Below, one piece after another: positions 24,042 to 32,945 of a stretch of 64,000 nt of DNA (positions within the stretch are counted from its first letter, which is position 1; the number at the start of each line of letters is the position of its first letter). This DNA comes from CAZLKT01 sp964560205. GTDB lineage: Bacteria; Pseudomonadota; Alphaproteobacteria; Holosporales; Holosporaceae. Under the pieces are notes generated by a model, which did not search any database, was not told the origin of the DNA, and saw only the letters and a list, made by a program, of their open reading frames with translations. The stretch lies in contig CAZLKT010000002.1 in the NCBI GenBank assembly GCA_964560205.1, forward strand, positions 1 through 64,000, read 5' to 3'. The position numbers and the translations under genes were made by a program.

Positions 24042-25832
24042 ATGCTGAAATTTCTCGTAGATGGAGTAAAAGCGTTGTGCAGAATGACACTGAAAACCGT
24101 ATGGGGTTGTACCAAGGTAGTGCTGTTCGCCTGCGGTGTTCTTTTTCTGACAAAAAACATCCCCTCTTATTTCGCCCTCATCTATGAAAAACAGGCAAAA
24201 GACAGTGTATTAGTGGTGGATCTGCAAAAAGAATTTTCAGAGGAGTGCCCTGGTCCCGGTGCTGCCTTCTTTCGAAAATCCCTCTCCTTTTACCAGCTGA
24301 TCAAGTCCCTTCGTCTGGCTATGAATAATGACTACATTCATGCCATTGTGTTTTATATGCCAGAGTGCTCCCTTGGTTTAGCTCAAATTGAGGAGCTTCG
24401 GGAGCATATGAAAATTATTGCAAAAAAGAAACCGGTTTTTGTTTTCTCCTACGGATTCTCCCATGTGAGAGAGTACTATCTGGCCTCTGCAGCAACAAAA
24501 ATATTCATGCACCCCCTTCTAGGAGTTTCTTTCTCTGGATTTGGTATGGAACAACTTTTTTATAAAAACTTCTTTGAGAAATGGGGCATCAAAGCACATT
24601 TCTTTCGGAGGGAAGAATATAAATCTGGGCCAGAGCCGTGGATAAGAGACTCCTTCTCACAACCAGCAAAGGAAGGTGTGCTCTCTTTGATGAAGGGACT
24701 TCGGTCTCTCATGTTGGAGGACATACAAAAGTCTCGCCCCCACATGACGGTGGACTTTGCATCCATTCTTGAAAAAAGCAGCATGGAGATTTTACCTGCT
24801 TTTCTTCTTGAAAAAAAAATAGTGGATGAGCTCATATGCTTTTTTGATGTTATGGACACCATACGCACGCATCTAAATATGCCAAAAGATGAAGAATTGG
24901 AAAACCTCTCAGTGGAAAACTTTCATGCAGGTCTCCGCAAAAAACAAAAGAACGTGGATGCCACAGCGGACTTTCATACACAACACCTCGCCTACGATAA
25001 CTCTGAGGTGGGAACCGTGGTGATTTTGGGTTTGTCGGGACCCATTGAAAGAGGAAGCGATACCATTATGGAAAATACCATAGATGGAGCACGGACCGCA
25101 AAAATCTTGAGGAAAATTTCAAAAATTGCTGCTGTGAAGGCTGTGGTGCTTCGACTGGATACAGGAGGCGGCGATGTCATGGGATCGGAGCTTGTGCGAG
25201 AAGGACTTGTGCAGTGCAAGAAAGAAGGAAAAGTCGTTGTGGTTTCCATGGGAAATTGCACAGCCTCTGGCGGATATTGGATTGCATCTGCAGCAGACGA
25301 AATCATTGCAGAGCCCACCACCATTACAGGTTCCATTGGTGTCTACTCTGGAAAATTCCAAGTGGCGGGGCTTTTAGAAAAACTCACCATCACAGTGGAT
25401 GATGTGTCCTTAAGTAAAAGAGCCTTAATAAACAGCCCTTATCGCCCCTATACTGCGGAACAAGAAAAGGAGCTGGACGATGGTGTTGGGTTCCTGTATG
25501 ACGTTTTCTTGAATCTTGTGGCCTATGGTCGCAATCTTTCCCGAGATGACGTACGAAAACTAGCCAAGGGGCGCGTATGGACAGGCATGGAGGCAAAAAA
25601 AAGCGGCCTTGTGGATGTGTTGGGGGGAATAACCACGGCTGTGGGACGAGCAAAAGTCCTTGCCAAGTTACCACCATGGGCGCCAGTGGAAGAGGCAGGT
25701 TCTATTTCTAGTTTTGGCGATTTCCTCGGTTTTGTTTTTTCCGATGTGTTTTTGCAGGTGAAAAAAATGGTCATTCAAAGCGTCCTCCCAAAGCAAGGAA
25801 TTCGTGCGGAAATAACTCCTCCAGCCCCGTAA
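24042..25832 (+). CDS. sppA: Signal peptide peptidase SppA, 67K type
   Basis: A 596-residue serine peptidase of family S49 that degrades cleaved signal peptides in the inner membrane. It has the long two-domain form: an N-terminal membrane anchor (VLFACGVLFLTKNIPSYF), a first ClpP-like domain with the general-base Lys in EEYKSGPEPW, and a second domain with LDTGGGDVMGSELV and the nucleophile Ser in NCTASGGYWIASAAD. AGGAG precedes the ATG. Given the many exported proteins here, signal-peptide turnover may be a heavy task, though that link is inference. Confidence 0.92.
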   Translation: MLKFLVDGVKALCRMTLKTVWGCTKVVLFACGVLFLTKNIPSYFALIYEKQAKDSVLVVDLQKEFSEECPGPGAAFFRKSLSFYQLIKSLRLAMNNDYIHAIVFYMPECSLGLAQIEELREHMKIIAKKKPVFVFSYGFSHVREYYLASAATKIFMHPLLGVSFSGFGMEQLFYKNFFEKWGIKAHFFRREEYKSGPEPWIRDSFSQPAKEGVLSLMKGLRSLMLEDIQKSRPHMTVDFASILEKSSMEILPAFLLEKKIVDELICFFDVMDTIRTHLNMPKDEELENLSVENFHAGLRKKQKNVDATADFHTQHLAYDNSEVGTVVILGLSGPIERGSDTIMENTIDGARTAKILRKISKIAAVKAVVLRLDTGGGDVMGSELVREGLVQCKKEGKVVVVSMGNCTASGGYWIASAADEIIAEPTTITGSIGVYSGKFQVAGLLEKLTITVDDVSLSKRALINSPYRPYTAEQEKELDDGVGFLYDVFLNLVAYGRNLSRDDVRKLAKGRVWTGMEAKKSGLVDVLGGITTAVGRAKVLAKLPPWAPVEEAGSISSFGDFLGFVFSDVFLQVKKMVIQSVLPKQGIRAEITPPAP

Positions 25833-25916
25833 GCATACACTCTCGCAGGAAAGAAGTTTTGCCAAAAAATTTCTTTCTTGCTACTATGAAACCACATAAA
25901 AAAGGGAGAAAAAATC

Positions 25917-26534
25917 ATGGGAATACACCTTCTGTATTTTATCTTTTTGGGAAGTTGCACCCTGAGCATGACAGGAGCATTGCCGGTGCATGCTGAAGAA
26001 GAATCTTCATCAGAAAAGGAAAATGAAGCCATTGTACAACAAGCGTGGGACGCAGCCATTGCCATCTTTGGAAGCTCTAAAAGCCACGAAGAAAAAAGAA
26101 AGGAGTTCAAACAGTGGATTGTGACATATTTTGATATAACACCCTCCGCTCGTTTTGCCCTTCACGGACGGTGGAAAAAACTCTCTCCCGAACAACAATC
26201 CGAATACGTGAATCTTTTTATAGAAGATATGTCCATGACATATTTCACCATTCTTTCCAATTACTATCAAAATGACACCCTCACCATACTCCACTCCAAG
26301 GCTGCAAAGAAAACCTCCCATGGCCAATATGTCTTCAGCGAAATAAAAAGACACAATGGCCAAACTCTCTCCGTCAAATGGCGCGTGCGCAAAAAAATTC
26401 TCGATGTCATCGTCAATGAAGCAAGCCCGAGTTATGCAAAACGCGAAGAATATAAAGAAATGATTCGAAAAAATGGCAACACCATTGAGGGCTTTTTAGA
26501 CGCTCTAAAAAAGAAAGTTCTCGCTCAAAAATAA
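25917..26534 (+). CDS. mlaC: MlaC-type phospholipid-binding protein
   Basis: A 205-residue periplasmic protein of the MlaC/Ttg2D family, which ferries phospholipid between the outer-membrane MlaA complex and the MlaFEDB transporter. Signal peptide ends VHAEE. The helical start WDAAIAIFGSSKSHEEKRKEF, the sheet with VFSEIKRHNGQTLSVKWRVR and the end ...YKEMIRKNGNTIEGFLDALKKK match the family. GGGAG lies before the ATG. No other mla gene is next to it. Confidence 0.82.
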   Translation: MGIHLLYFIFLGSCTLSMTGALPVHAEEESSSEKENEAIVQQAWDAAIAIFGSSKSHEEKRKEFKQWIVTYFDITPSARFALHGRWKKLSPEQQSEYVNLFIEDMSMTYFTILSNYYQNDTLTILHSKAAKKTSHGQYVFSEIKRHNGQTLSVKWRVRKKILDVIVNEASPSYAKREEYKEMIRKNGNTIEGFLDALKKKVLAQK

Positions 26535-26658
26535 GGTGTTGAAAAAGCCATTGCTGCGTCCGGGGAGAAAGAAAAAGTTTTATGAAACGATTCCTTTTTC
26601 CTTTAGACAGGATGTGTGGTAGCATTGAGAACGTTAAAAGCATGTCCGGAGAGGCGCT

Positions 26659-27825
26659 ATGAAGTATCCATTTTCTTTTACGCAGGATGTGTTGGAGGTG
26701 GCCTCTGCGTTTATTCGGTATAAAAGCATAACGCCTCATGACGATGACATGCTGCAGGACATGCATGATGTGTTGGAGAAGGCTGGGTGGACATCCTTCC
26801 TCTGTACTTTTGACGACACAAAAAACCTTTATGCACGCATTGGCAGCGGCTCTCCACATTTATGCTTTGCAGGACACATCGATGTGGTGCCGCCAGGCCC
26901 CCTCTCCCACTGGGAAACTGATCCCTTCATCCCCACTGTCAAGGGTGGGTATCTCCATGGTCGAGGCACAGCAGATATGAAAGCCCCCATTGCAGCTTTT
27001 CTCACGGCCTGCACAAAATTTTTAACTCCACTCCTCCACACAAAAGGCACCATCAGCATTTTGCTCACCAGTGATGAAGAGGGACCTGGCGTAAATGGCA
27101 TCCCCAAAATGATTCCATGGATGCAGGAGCGTGGAGAAAAACCCACGGTTATTCTCATTGGGGAACCTACGGGCGCCCATGTGGGAGAAGTCCTCCAAGT
27201 GGGTCGTCGTGGAAGTGTTGTGGGTAATCTCGAGGTGTTGGGGACGCAAGGGCACATTGCATGCCCAGAATTAGCCAATAACCCCCTTCCTCGCATGGTA
27301 GACTGTCTATCAGCCCTTAAGCAAAAAAAACTGGATAATGGCACAGAATTTTTTCCTCCCTCAAAGCTTGAGCTCACCTCCATTGACACCGGTAATCCTG
27401 TAGAAAACCTTATCCCCTCTTCCACCACTGCAAAATTTGGCACCAGATTCAACACCCACCATAAAGGCGCCGACATTATGAAATGGATCACACAAGAGTG
27501 CAACCACCATGCAGGAAAGCACAACCTCCATCTTCGTCTCAGCGGCGAGCCCTTTCTTACCACAGATAAAGCATGGATTGACTGTGTCACCGATGCCATG
27601 AGGACTGTTCTCCAGGAAAAAAACCCTGCTGCTGCAAATATTCGGTACACCACCCAAGGAGGCACCACCGATGGCCGATTCTTGACCCATGTGGCACCAG
27701 TATTGGAGCTAGGCATGGCTGAAACCACCATCCATCAGGCCAATGAGCGCATTTGCATCGAGGAGCTCCATCGTTTAGAGCTCATGTATCTTCACATCCT
27801 CCAGAATTTTTTTCGTAAAAGATAG
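26659..27825 (+). CDS. dapE: Succinyl-diaminopimelate desuccinylase
   Basis: A 388-residue M20 metallopeptidase that makes LL-diaminopimelate for lysine and peptidoglycan. Metal ligands are visible in CFAGHIDVVPPG, GRGTADMKAPIAAF and TSDEEGPGVNG; IGEPTGAHVGEVLQVGRRGS and IDTGNPVENLIPSS fit the DapE subgroup. The last His is in ...MAETTIHQANERI. It works in the same pathway as asd (37.4 kb). A ribosome site AGAGG precedes the ATG. Confidence 0.92.
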   Translation: MKYPFSFTQDVLEVASAFIRYKSITPHDDDMLQDMHDVLEKAGWTSFLCTFDDTKNLYARIGSGSPHLCFAGHIDVVPPGPLSHWETDPFIPTVKGGYLHGRGTADMKAPIAAFLTACTKFLTPLLHTKGTISILLTSDEEGPGVNGIPKMIPWMQERGEKPTVILIGEPTGAHVGEVLQVGRRGSVVGNLEVLGTQGHIACPELANNPLPRMVDCLSALKQKKLDNGTEFFPPSKLELTSIDTGNPVENLIPSSTTAKFGTRFNTHHKGADIMKWITQECNHHAGKHNLHLRLSGEPFLTTDKAWIDCVTDAMRTVLQEKNPAAANIRYTTQGGTTDGRFLTHVAPVLELGMAETTIHQANERICIEELHRLELMYLHILQNFFRKR

Positions 27826-27895
27826 ACTACCCACGTGGTCAAAAACGTACTGCATTGCCCTCAACCATACATTTCCCTCTGGCCTGCAAGGTCGA

Positions 27896-27911
27896 ATTCC
27901 TCATGAGGAAT
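27896..27911. repeat. 16-bp perfect palindrome
   Basis: ATTCCTCATGAGGAAT reads the same on both strands. It lies 70 bases after dapE, between convergent genes. There is no T tract, so it is not a standard terminator; a protein-binding site or remnant is possible. Confidence 0.5.
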
Positions 27912-27959
27912 CATGTGACATAACCATAACATATGCAGAGCACAGAAGTGTGTACATAC

Positions 27960-27986
27960 AAAAAAGTCGGGGCCCCGCAAGGCCCC
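27960..27986 (-). terminator. Terminator of the 28-kb gene
   Basis: GGGGCC (27969-27974) pairs with GGCCCC (27981-27986), and on the minus strand is followed by GACTTTTTT. It lies 36 bases after the stop of 28023-29306. Confidence 0.75.
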
Positions 27987-28022
27987 ACAAAACATCATCA
28001 AACTTTTTTATAGCCATCCAAC

Positions 28023-29306
28023 TTATACGGCGTGGGCAGTTCCCCTGCAATGCTCTGCACTCAGATCAGGAAACTTCTTCCCTCCTCGGCGCTCGGTATC
28101 CCCCTCCTCATCGTCTGTCTCCACCTCATCTAACATCATATCAAACATAAACAAGTCTTTTCCATCCACTTGCTTGCCCTGCACATCTGGCTTTGATGTG
28201 TACAGATCATTCACTACAATTTGTGGCTGCCCTATCAAAGAAGATGGTGCCTCTTCATTCACCTCTTTTTTCACAGTTATACTCAGGTCACTCTCATTTT
28301 CAAGAGGGCGGCTCGTTTCAAGAGGTCCCTTGTTCATTTCTTCTGGTATGACTACCAAGCTGTTTACTACCATCCCCCCTTGTGCTTTTTCTCCAGCATC
28401 ACTCTGCACCTCTTCCTCTTTTTTGCTCTCATTTCTCTGCTTATACCATCCATAAAGCTTTTTCCCATAATACGCAAGCAATAAGCCAACACCAGCCGCA
28501 CCAACAGCGTACCTCTTATCCACTTGTGAAATACTTTGAGTTGTATCCTCCAGAGCCTTTAAGATAGAAGCCCCCCCTAAAAAAGTTGCCGCCCCTTCCC
28601 AGAAACCTTTATACCTGTCGCTGAGATACTGAGCAAAATGCGAGTTTCCTATCCAACTGCTCACGTTATCAACAGCCCCCTTTACTGCCTTCGGGTCACC
28701 AGCAAATCTCTCCAAACGCTTCACATGCTGAAGAACATCCAAAGACGTCAATATGGCCAGGGGCAACCCTGCCGGCAAATATGTCCACAATGCATGGGCC
28801 CCAATAAAACCAAGGGCCGCACCTCCATAGGAAAGAGTTTCAATAAGACCATCTGACACCCCAGATTTTGCTACTATCCGCTTTCCAGCATTACCCATCT
28901 TACACCCTGCCCAACCAAACCAGTCGTAATTCCCACAAACATCAAGCTTCGGACGAAAGTAGGACTCCGCTAGATCCTTTCCGAAATCATATCCCATCAT
29001 CCCCGCCTGCAGCTGCGGAATTTGGCTAAGAATAAAGCCTTTCAAAGCCCCCGTAGAGCTTCCCACAAGAAATTGCGTAAGAGAGGTTGTAAAAGTGGAT
29101 GTCTTATTATAAGAAGAGACCGCAGTGTATACCCCCTCCGCAAAATACTTGAGAACCATCAGGCCAGAAAAGAGACTCAGTGGCGAGAGAGCCGCTGCCT
29201 TGTTTATAATCTCCGCGCCACCAAAACCACTCACCTTCTCGCTGGGCACGAGAGAGCACACGGCACAAAGAAGCACCATTTTTCTTACTAAAAATCTTTT
29301 TGTCAT
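28023..29306 (-). CDS. Exported membrane protein, family C
   Basis: A 427-residue protein with a signal peptide (LVRKMVLLCAVCSLVPSEKV), a membrane section of several hydrophobic, Gly/Ala-rich helices (about residues 35-270) and an acidic C-terminal tail (about 290-427) predicted as disordered. The AFxxAGDP-type motif RLERFAGDPKAV and KYFAEGVYTAVSSYNKTS have counterparts in the next gene. GGAG lies 11 bases before the ATG. Same length as its paralogue (427). Function unknown; the pair may form a membrane assembly. Confidence 0.65.
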   Translation of the reverse strand: MTKRFLVRKMVLLCAVCSLVPSEKVSGFGGAEIINKAAALSPLSLFSGLMVLKYFAEGVYTAVSSYNKTSTFTTSLTQFLVGSSTGALKGFILSQIPQLQAGMMGYDFGKDLAESYFRPKLDVCGNYDWFGWAGCKMGNAGKRIVAKSGVSDGLIETLSYGGAALGFIGAHALWTYLPAGLPLAILTSLDVLQHVKRLERFAGDPKAVKGAVDNVSSWIGNSHFAQYLSDRYKGFWEGAATFLGGASILKALEDTTQSISQVDKRYAVGAAGVGLLLAYYGKKLYGWYKQRNESKKEEEVQSDAGEKAQGGMVVNSLVVIPEEMNKGPLETSRPLENESDLSITVKKEVNEEAPSSLIGQPQIVVNDLYTSKPDVQGKQVDGKDLFMFDMMLDEVETDDEEGDTERRGGKKFPDLSAEHCRGTAHAV

Positions 29307-29554
29307 TTCTCATTCTCCTGTTTAATATCCATCTCTATAGTAGCCTTTATACTACAGAAAAAAACTCCCACTGTAAAGCCTTTTTACTTTTATCTTTATT
29401 AATCCTTCATTTTTCATTGTTTTTTAAATTGTTTCTTCTTCAATTTTGTTTTTTTTCATGTGGTTCCGTATATTTTACATGAAAAACACAAAAAAGAACT
29501 TTTTTCACAAAAAACCCGTCTCATCTCACCTGCAAGCCCTGCCCACACTGTGGA

Positions 29555-30838
29555 TTATCCCATCTCCGCATCAGTACTCCAATCATCCATGTCCGCCATA
29601 AACGATGGGGCTCTAGCTCCATATTCTGGAAAGTCTTTCTCTACCGTCACATCTACATGTTTATCTTTTAAAAGGTTTTCATATTCTGAAACATGTTTCC
29701 TTTCCATCACGTGTGCATCTTCGTGCTGTACTCCTAAGCCTGGATTTTTTACAGCTCCAACACACCCTAACAAAGATAGATCTTCGGACAAATCCTCTTT
29801 TTGAGTTTCTAAATACGTCAGTTGTGTTTGTTGTATTTTTTTCCTACGAACATACCAGTTGTAAAGTTTTTTTCCATAGCAGAGAAGCGCTACACCACCA
29901 GCGAGTCCACCCAGGATATACCCTTTATCTTTACGTTGACTCCACATCTCTGAAAGGCCGCTCGTCATACTCTCAACCGCACCTAGGATAGAAATGCCTC
30001 CCAAAAATGCCCCTGCACTCTGCCACGCGGTTTTCCACATGCTCGGAGAACTCTTGTCCACAAAAAGCTGGAGAGCAGTCGATGGCAGTGCGGGCTGGAC
30101 TACTGCAGGATCCCCTGCAAACAGATCCAAGCGTTTGATATTCTGCCATATATCAAGAGAAGTTAAGACCGCTGTGGAAGCTTCCGATGGTAAAAACATC
30201 CACATGCCATGACTTACAAGAGCTCCAATTCCTCCAAATACCCAGGGAAATACCTGAGATGCCACAGAGGACTTCATGGAACTCAGCACCGGCCCCACAG
30301 GCCCTCCCATCGCTTGCTCCACAGTACAGCCCCACGTACTGGGATTGGCCGTCACCTTGCAAGGCAGTGGTACCTGCACCTTTGGGAAATATAAATGAGC
30401 CAAATACTTTCCAAAGTCAAAACCAATGCTCAAGGCATATAACTGAGGAACATGAGCCAATACAAGACCTTTCAGCAAACCATACGAGCTGCTACACAGC
30501 ATATTGACAGCAGACTCTCGAAACGGCAAAGAACTGTTATAAGTAGACACCGCACCATATGTTGCCTCCAAAAGGCTCTTTCCAACAGTAAATCTGAAAA
30601 AAGCATCTGCTGGACTCCCCACAATAAATCGTGCCACACTCCCCAAACTAGCAGCGTTCATGAGGTTCGTCATGGGTGACAGAAAACCCACCGCTGCGCA
30701 TCCCAACACACTAGCAGCTCCCCACATGGCTGACGAAAGAGACGACTTACCCATCACCATCACGCCGCCACCAATACCTGCTTTCGCCACAGGCGCGAAA
30801 GAACACACCGCCAAAAAAATCGCTATCCCCTTTTTCAT
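29555..30838 (-). CDS. Exported membrane protein, family C paralogue
   Basis: A 427-residue paralogue of 28023-29306: signal peptide MKKGIAIFLAVCSFAPVAKA, membrane section with LEATYGAVSTYNSSLPF, IGFDFGKYLAHLYFPK, MFLPSEASTAVLTSLDIWQN and RLDLFAGDPAVV, AGAFLGGISILGAVE, and YGKKLYNWYVRRKK at the end of the membrane part (YGKKLYGWYKQRNE in the partner). The acidic tail is poorly conserved. The ATG at 30838 follows GGGGAAG; the longer in-frame start has no signal peptide. Function unknown. Confidence 0.68.
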   Translation of the reverse strand: MKKGIAIFLAVCSFAPVAKAGIGGGVMVMGKSSLSSAMWGAASVLGCAAVGFLSPMTNLMNAASLGSVARFIVGSPADAFFRFTVGKSLLEATYGAVSTYNSSLPFRESAVNMLCSSSYGLLKGLVLAHVPQLYALSIGFDFGKYLAHLYFPKVQVPLPCKVTANPSTWGCTVEQAMGGPVGPVLSSMKSSVASQVFPWVFGGIGALVSHGMWMFLPSEASTAVLTSLDIWQNIKRLDLFAGDPAVVQPALPSTALQLFVDKSSPSMWKTAWQSAGAFLGGISILGAVESMTSGLSEMWSQRKDKGYILGGLAGGVALLCYGKKLYNWYVRRKKIQQTQLTYLETQKEDLSEDLSLLGCVGAVKNPGLGVQHEDAHVMERKHVSEYENLLKDKHVDVTVEKDFPEYGARAPSFMADMDDWSTDAEMG

Positions 30839-31128
30839 AAATCTTCCCCTATACTCTCTACACATTTTCTCCCATAATACAAAGAATAACGCCTCGTGTA
30901 AATAATATTTTCTTTTAATGAAAATTATGTCATCAAGATTTACAAAGGACTTATTATACAAAAAGTGAATCTAAACATATTGTCAGGTATCATGTTCTCA
31001 TGCTTTTTCACATCTAGCATCCATATATACGCATAAAAACAAAATGATATAAAAATTTCCCTCACCTTTTGCTTTTATTTTTTTTATTTCTTGATAGAAT
31101 GGAAGGAAAATTTACAGCCAGAGGGCCT

Positions 31129-31458
31129 ATGACACCATCACTCTTGTTACAGCTCACAGATAAAAATTTTGAGGAGCATCTCGCAAAGCACCCTTCTCTT
31201 GTGGTGGATTTTTGGGCCTCTTGGTGTGGACCGTGTCAGCGCCTTCACCCCATTTTAGAGGCACTCTGCAAGAAATGGGCCTCGCAGGTGGCCATTGGAA
31301 GCATGAATATTGAGGAGCATCAAGACATCCCAGGGAAATTTCATATTATGTCCATTCCCACGCTTATTTTCTTTCGCCATGGAAAAGAAGTGGGAAGAAA
31401 GGCTGGCTTCTGGGAGGAGAGTGTTCTTGATGAGTGGATAAGGTCCCTGCATGACTAA
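31129..31458 (+). CDS. trxA: Thioredoxin
   Basis: A 109-residue thioredoxin with the active site FWASWCGPCQRLHPIL and the cis-Pro loop MSIPTLIFFRHGKEV. It reduces cytoplasmic disulfides. The start at 31129 gives MTPSLLLQLTDKNFEEHLAK, which aligns with the usual thioredoxin N-terminus; ATG 31099 is an alternative. GAGGG precedes the chosen start. The end overlaps pgeF by eight bases, so the two are cotranslated. Confidence 0.88.
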   Translation: MTPSLLLQLTDKNFEEHLAKHPSLVVDFWASWCGPCQRLHPILEALCKKWASQVAIGSMNIEEHQDIPGKFHIMSIPTLIFFRHGKEVGRKAGFWEESVLDEWIRSLHD

Positions 31459-32281
31459 GGGCTCTGCTTTTTCCCAACCCAAGCCCATGGAGTTTTCGCT
31501 TCCGTGTATTACACGCCCCAGTCTTCTTGTGCCCCATGGTTTTTTTGGCAGGCCAGCATTTCCCACCGGAGACATGATCCCCTTCCAGATCCTTTTCCAA
31601 GAAGAGGAACATCTTGTCCCACAGATAGGACGTCATGTGGCGCAACACCTTCAAAAAACCTTTCATCTTTCCGAAACATTCTCCATGGTAAGGATGAAGC
31701 AGGTACATTCTTCATCGTGCACCCTTTTGGAGACCCCCCACCAGGTCTTAGAAGAAGGCGACGCCATTGTCACTCAATGCCATGGCGTCTTCCTACAAAT
31801 TCTCACTGCCGATTGCGGCCCCATTCTTATCCATGATACAGAAAAATCCATCATCGCTGCGGTACATGCCGGATGGAAAGGCACCCTAGCGGGGGTTATA
31901 GAAAACACCATTGAGGTTATGGAGTCTCTTGGCTCTCACAAAAAAAACCGCAGAGCAGTCCTCGGCCCCACCATCCACTCCACACACTATGAGGTAGACA
32001 CCACATTCTTAGAAAAATTCCTCATGGCGTCCTCTCACAATGGGACTTTCTTTACGCCACGAGAAACCACTGGACGTTTCTCTTTTGATTTACCACAATA
32101 CATTCTTCACCGTATCACACCCTGTGTGGAGGAATTTCACGATATTCGCTGTAACGTTTTTGGCACACAATTCTTCAGCAAAAGATACATTGACAACGAA
32201 GAAAACGTAAATCCACCAGAACACTTTTTGGAATGCGGATACAGAAATATATCTGTTATTGGACTTCCTTCTCCTCTCTAG
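31451..32281 (+). CDS. pgeF: Purine nucleoside phosphorylase YfiH/PgeF
   Basis: A 276-residue member of the YfiH/DUF152 (laccase-domain) family, now known to include purine nucleoside phosphorylases and a peptidoglycan-editing factor. The metal-binding blocks are visible: HSSSCTLLETPHQ, LTADCGPILIHD and VHAGWKGTLAGV, with GPTIHSTHYEVD. It starts inside the stop region of trxA. It acts in the cytoplasm, and whether it edits muropeptides here is not shown. Confidence 0.88.
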   Translation: MTKGSAFSQPKPMEFSLPCITRPSLLVPHGFFGRPAFPTGDMIPFQILFQEEEHLVPQIGRHVAQHLQKTFHLSETFSMVRMKQVHSSSCTLLETPHQVLEEGDAIVTQCHGVFLQILTADCGPILIHDTEKSIIAAVHAGWKGTLAGVIENTIEVMESLGSHKKNRRAVLGPTIHSTHYEVDTTFLEKFLMASSHNGTFFTPRETTGRFSFDLPQYILHRITPCVEEFHDIRCNVFGTQFFSKRYIDNEENVNPPEHFLECGYRNISVIGLPSPL

Positions 32282-32387
32282 AGCCCCATGATATCTCCCA
32301 GAAAAATTTTATTTTTCTTAAGAAATTTTTATTGAAAAAAACACCATTCCCATGGTACAATTCTCTAGATTTTTTTTGGTACATTGT

Positions 32388-32945
32388 ATGAAAACATTTC
32401 ATGGGCCACGATTTTTTACCTATGCATGCCAGCGATACGCCCGCGTCCTTTTAAGCCTTCCAGAGAAGATTCTTTCTCATCTGCAAGGGGACCTTGGCGC
32501 ATTTCTTCTGTGGGCACATGAGACCTCCACACGGTGGGACCTTTTAAGTCACCCGCTTCTTTCACCACCCCAAAGGCATCTTTTTTTACAGGAATTCACA
32601 ACAAAACATTCCATCACCACTCCTGAGACCCTTTCATTTATAAAATCTCTTTTTTTTCATAAAAAATTAGCTTTGCTGCCAGATATTATGGCGTTGGTCT
32701 CTTTACTACAAGAAGAGGAAAATTACACTATTGTTTATGTATCAAGCGCCCTTTCACTGTCAGAAAAAGAAATGGACGTGTTTCGCCAGCATTTGTCTTC
32801 TCACATTGCAGGCCCCATACACTTTAAAACCTCCGTTGCACCGTCTCTTCTTTTGGGACAAATTTTTCTCTGGAAGGATTATCGTATAGATGCATCCCTC
32901 AGCGGGATGTTACAACGTTTAGCCAAGGATTTGCATTATGAGTGA
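32388..32945 (+). CDS. atpH: ATP synthase F1 delta subunit
   Basis: AtpH joins the F1 head to the peripheral stalk. The 185-residue product begins FHGPRFFTYACQRYARVLLS and ends with GQIFLWKDYRIDASLSGMLQRLAKDLHY, the family's SGxxGRLxxL-type end. The sequence is diverged but the order atpH-A-G-D-C fixes its identity. The start is uncertain: ATG 32388 is the last before the conserved helix, and 32352 is an in-frame alternative. It overlaps atpA. Confidence 0.78.
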   Translation: MKTFHGPRFFTYACQRYARVLLSLPEKILSHLQGDLGAFLLWAHETSTRWDLLSHPLLSPPQRHLFLQEFTTKHSITTPETLSFIKSLFFHKKLALLPDIMALVSLLQEEENYTIVYVSSALSLSEKEMDVFRQHLSSHIAGPIHFKTSVAPSLLLGQIFLWKDYRIDASLSGMLQRLAKDLHYE

